This document shows positions 12,929 to 15,228 of a stretch of DNA of 15,228 nt, in pieces. The stretch comes from an uncultured Alphaproteobacteria bacterium (GTDB taxonomy: Bacteria; Pseudomonadota; Alphaproteobacteria; Caulobacterales; Hyphomonadaceae): positions 1 to 15,228 of the forward strand of contig CAIKXW010000113.1 in NCBI GenBank assembly GCA_903831485.1. Direction: 5' to 3'. Positions within the stretch are counted from its first letter, which is position 1. Every line of letters begins with the position of its first letter. The position numbers and the translations under genes were made by a program. The notes under the pieces were generated by a model. It was not told the origin of the DNA. It saw nothing but the letters and a program-made list of their open reading frames with translations, and did not search any database.

Positions 12929-13736
12929 GGATGAAGCGGCGGTTGAGTGGCTGAACGGGGCGCGCATTCATGGGAAAGAGCTGGGCGAAGGCGGCGAGCT
13001 GACTGGGCGAGGCCGTGATCGGTGTCGACATGACCGTCCAGTGCACAGTCTCAGAGCAAGGCGGCGTCGTGAGCGAGCCTTCGTAGCGATAGAGGCTGGA
13101 GTCCTTCGGGAGGAAGGCGTCCAGATTGATCTGGCCGGCGGCTTCGGCTGTCCCCTCCTTCGCAGGCGCCACTGCCCAGATGGGGTTGAGCGACGGATTG
13201 ACCGCGCCACCGTCGACCATGACGCCGATCACGGCGAGGTCTCCGTCGGGGGCGGCATGGACGAAGTGGATTTCGAGCGGAAAGGACTTGCCGTCGATTG
13301 TGTGTTCGGACGGGTGGTGGAAGTGGAACTGCTTGAGGGCGTAGTCCTTGCCGGCGAGCTGAAGGCTGCCCGGGCTCGTGACATTGACCTGGAGCGTGTG
13401 GCCGTTGTTGACGACTTGTGCGCCGTTCGCCGGCGACCAGCGCGCGGCGGGGGCCGCGACACTGGCGGTCAGCGGGTTTGTAAGGTCGATGGGCGATTGC
13501 TGGCCGCCGATGGCGCAGGGCTTGTTCTCGGGGGCGAGCTCGCCCCAATGGCTGGGTCCGCCCTCGCCGGCATAGCTCCAGTGGGATTTGTGAGACACGG
13601 CCTTGGTGTCGGAAACGTCGGACGCGGCAGGCGCTGGGCTCGCGTGATCTTCAGCAGGAGGCGCGGAGAAGGCAGCGGTCACACCCGCCATGGCGAGGGC
13701 GCTGAGGAGGAGCGATGCGCGGATTGAGACTGTCAT
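12912..13736 (-). CDS. Alpha-class carbonic anhydrase, secreted
   Basis: This 274-residue protein hydrates CO2 to bicarbonate with a zinc ion. Residues 1-24 form a Sec-type signal peptide (ending near AFSA), followed by an Ala/Pro-rich spacer to about 50, so the enzyme should work in the periplasm. Zinc ligands are H138 and H140 (QFHFHHPSEH) and H157 (EIHFVH). E144, H113 (NNGHTLQV, the proton-shuttle position) and the LTTPPCSE loop (222-229) are conserved. C74 and C227 would form the usual disulphide. The GGQQSPIDL signature is at 77-85. Length and motifs fit the bacterial alpha class. It is convergent with the lipid-like operon, overlapping by 17 bases, and divergent from the helicase gene. 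No functional tie to either is evident. Confidence 0.95.
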   Translation of the reverse strand: MTVSIRASLLLSALAMAGVTAAFSAPPAEDHASPAPAASDVSDTKAVSHKSHWSYAGEGGPSHWGELAPENKPCAIGGQQSPIDLTNPLTASVAAPAARWSPANGAQVVNNGHTLQVNVTSPGSLQLAGKDYALKQFHFHHPSEHTIDGKSFPLEIHFVHAAPDGDLAVIGVMVDGGAVNPSLNPIWAVAPAKEGTAEAAGQINLDAFLPKDSSLYRYEGSLTTPPCSETVHWTVMSTPITASPSQLAAFAQLFPMNARPVQPLNRRFILKTSS

Positions 13737-13770
13737 GACGAAAGATGTTGCGCCTACATGGCTATCAAAG

Positions 13771-13799
13771 GGTTAAGGACCGGGCGGGGCGCCTTAACC
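13771..13799. promoter_or_regulatory. GGTTAAGG-N13-CCTTAACC inverted repeat in divergent spacer
   Basis: A perfect 8-base inverted repeat (13771-13778 and 13792-13799) lies in the 92-base spacer between the carbonic anhydrase and helicase starts. Half-site centres are 21 bases apart, about two helical turns, which suits a dimeric regulator. The GC-rich centre could alternatively let it fold as a hairpin; a second pairing is CCGGGCG (13780-13786) with CGCCCGG (13808-13814). Its position suggests control of one or both genes. Confidence 0.45.
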
Positions 13800-13828
13800 T
13801 GTCCTGTCGCCCGGCCTATGGTCGGTTG

Positions 13829-15228
13829 ATGGCCGACGATCCCAAACCGCCCAGCCTGTTGCCGGCCCGCTTCGCCGACTGGTTCGCCACGCGTGGCTGG
13901 AACCTGCGTCCGCACCAGGCGGACCTGATCGACGCAGCGCGGCGGGGGCAAGGCGGGCTGGTGATCGCGCCGACCGGCGGGGGCAAGACGCTGGCGGGGT
14001 TCCTGCCAAGCCTGATCGAGCTCGCGGAGACGCCGCCGCGCGTGCATCCGGCGCTGCATACACTTTATGTGTCGCCGCTGAAGGCGCTGGCAACCGACGT
14101 GGCGCGCAATCTTGGGCGGCCTGTCGAGGACATGCAGCTCGACATCTCGATGGACACACGAACGGGCGATACGCCCGCCTCGCGACGGCAACGGCAGCGG
14201 GCGAAGCCGCCGGATATCCTGCTGACGACGCCGGAGCAGCTGGCGTTGCTGGTGGCGTCGGAACACGCGCAGCGGTTCTTCTGTGATCTTCGCGCGGTGA
14301 TCGTCGACGAGGTGCATGCGATCGCCAACACCAAGCGGGGCGACCTGCTCGCGCTTGGGCTTGCGACGCTGCGGGTGTGGGCGCCGGCCGCGCGGCATAT
14401 CGGGCTGTCCGCGACGGTACGCGATCCGGAGGCGCTGTCGCGCTGGCTGGGGCCGGACACGCCGATCATCCGGCACATGGGTGGCGCCCAGGCGAATATC
14501 AGCGTTCTGGATTCGGAAGCCCGCATTCCGTGGTCAGGGCATTCGGGGCGGCACAACATTCGCGAGGTGTATGACGCGATCAAGGGCGCGCAGATGTCGC
14601 TTGTGTTCGTCAACACGCGCAGCCAGGCGGAGATGACGTTTCAGGAGCTGTGGCGAGTCAACGAAGACGGGCTGCCGATCGCCCTGCACCATGGCTCGCT
14701 TGATCTGGAGCAGCGCAAGCGCGTCGAGGCGGCGATGGCGGCGGGCAAGCTGAAAGCGGTGGTTTGCACATCCACGCTCGACCTTGGGATCGACTGGGGC
14801 GACGTTGATCTGGTTGTGCAGATGGGCGCGCCGAAGGGATCGTCGCGCTTGATCCAGCGGATCGGTCGTTCGAACCACCGGATGGACGAGCCGAGCCGCG
14901 CGCTTCTGGCGCCGAGCAACCGGTTCGAGGTGCTTGAGTGTCGCGCCGCGGTGGACGCGGTCGCGGCAGGCGAGCTGGATGGCGGCGGGCCGCGGCGGGG
15001 CGGGCTCGACGTGCTGGCGCAGCATGTGATGGCGAGGGCTTGCGGCGAAGGTTTCGATGCGGTGCGGCTGTACGATGAAGTGCGTCTGGCGGCGCCGTAT
15101 GCAGATCTAGCGTGGGAGACGTGGGAGCGCGTGGTCGATCTGGTGGCGACGGGCGGCTATGCGCTGAAGACCTATGATCGATTCCGGCGGATCGTGCGGT
15201 TTCCCGACAATGTCTGGCGCGCGCGCAA
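13829..15228 (+). CDS. Ligase-associated DEXH-box helicase (Lhr-like), partial
   Basis: The gene runs off the right edge after 466 residues; full-length relatives are about 800-850. Superfamily 2 helicase motifs follow in order: Q-like RPHQADLI (27-34), Walker A APTGGGKT (47-54), TTPEQ (133-137), DEVH (160-163), SAT (194-196), VFVNTRS (259-265), HHGSL (287-291), VVCTSTLDLGIDWG (311-324) and QRIGRSNHR (343-351). Lhr-family proteins are ATP-driven 3'-5' DNA translocases, and this subgroup normally accompanies an ATP-dependent ligase and the β-CASP exonuclease in presumed DNA repair. The ATG at 13829 is preferred over an adjacent in-frame TTG at 13826. The spacer before it carries an inverted repeat. 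No LexA-type GTTC-N7-GTTC box was found. Confidence 0.93.
   Translation, partial: MADDPKPPSLLPARFADWFATRGWNLRPHQADLIDAARRGQGGLVIAPTGGGKTLAGFLPSLIELAETPPRVHPALHTLYVSPLKALATDVARNLGRPVEDMQLDISMDTRTGDTPASRRQRQRAKPPDILLTTPEQLALLVASEHAQRFFCDLRAVIVDEVHAIANTKRGDLLALGLATLRVWAPAARHIGLSATVRDPEALSRWLGPDTPIIRHMGGAQANISVLDSEARIPWSGHSGRHNIREVYDAIKGAQMSLVFVNTRSQAEMTFQELWRVNEDGLPIALHHGSLDLEQRKRVEAAMAAGKLKAVVCTSTLDLGIDWGDVDLVVQMGAPKGSSRLIQRIGRSNHRMDEPSRALLAPSNRFEVLECRAAVDAVAAGELDGGGPRRGGLDVLAQHVMARACGEGFDAVRLYDEVRLAAPYADLAWETWERVVDLVATGGYALKTYDRFRRIVRFPDNVWRAR

Noticed and set aside
13773..13797. CtrA box formed by the two TTAA half-sites
   Set aside because: The spacing is 17 bases, whereas the CtrA site needs 7.

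Overview
The window looks like chromosomal DNA from a high-GC alphaproteobacterium, probably of the Caulobacterales, Hyphomonadaceae or Sphingomonadales type. The clues are a β-CASP exonuclease and an Lhr-like helicase of the ligase-associated DNA-damage-response type, very high third-position GC, and dense gene packing. The genus cannot be told from the sequence. I saw no RNA genes, CRISPR arrays, transposases or phage genes, and no gene-free stretch above 300 bases; the longest gap is 165 bases (2913-3077).

Layout. (1) Positions 1-2281, minus strand: a ligase-associated MBL-fold exonuclease, then an unrecognised 244-residue protein with two membrane segments, then the first 161 residues of a YdeI/OmpD-associated-family protein that runs off the left edge. 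(2) Positions 2367-2912, plus strand: a Blc-type lipocalin lipoprotein, divergent from the exonuclease. (3) Positions 3078-12928, plus strand: eight genes packed as one operon. In order they are a class I HMG-CoA reductase homologue, a UbiA-superfamily membrane prenyltransferase, a phosphotransferase with ATP-grasp and swivelling phospho-His domains built like rifampicin phosphotransferase, a BtaA-like DUF3419 aminocarboxypropyltransferase, an enlarged dolichol/phytol-kinase-family membrane protein, a GNAT acyltransferase, an acyl-adenylating enzyme, and a small four-helix membrane protein. Six of the seven junctions are 4-base NTGA overlaps and the seventh is a 2-base gap. (4) Positions 12912-13736, minus strand: a secreted alpha-class carbonic anhydrase whose 3' end overlaps the last operon gene by 17 bases. 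(5) Positions 13829-15228, plus strand: the N-terminal 466 residues of a ligase-associated DEXH-box helicase, running off the right edge.

The most interesting content is the eight-gene operon. Its parts (a double-reducing acyl-CoA reductase, a prenyl transferase, two unrelated kinase-type enzymes, an AdoMet-dependent aminocarboxypropyl transferase, an acyl activator with a GNAT partner, and membrane proteins) suggest a complete route to an unusual isoprenoid or amino-acid-headed membrane lipid. I do not recognise a described pathway with this gene set, so the product is inference. The operon, lipocalin and carbonic anhydrase lie between two genes (exonuclease and helicase) that in many alphaproteobacteria sit close together with an ATP-dependent DNA ligase, and no ligase is visible here.
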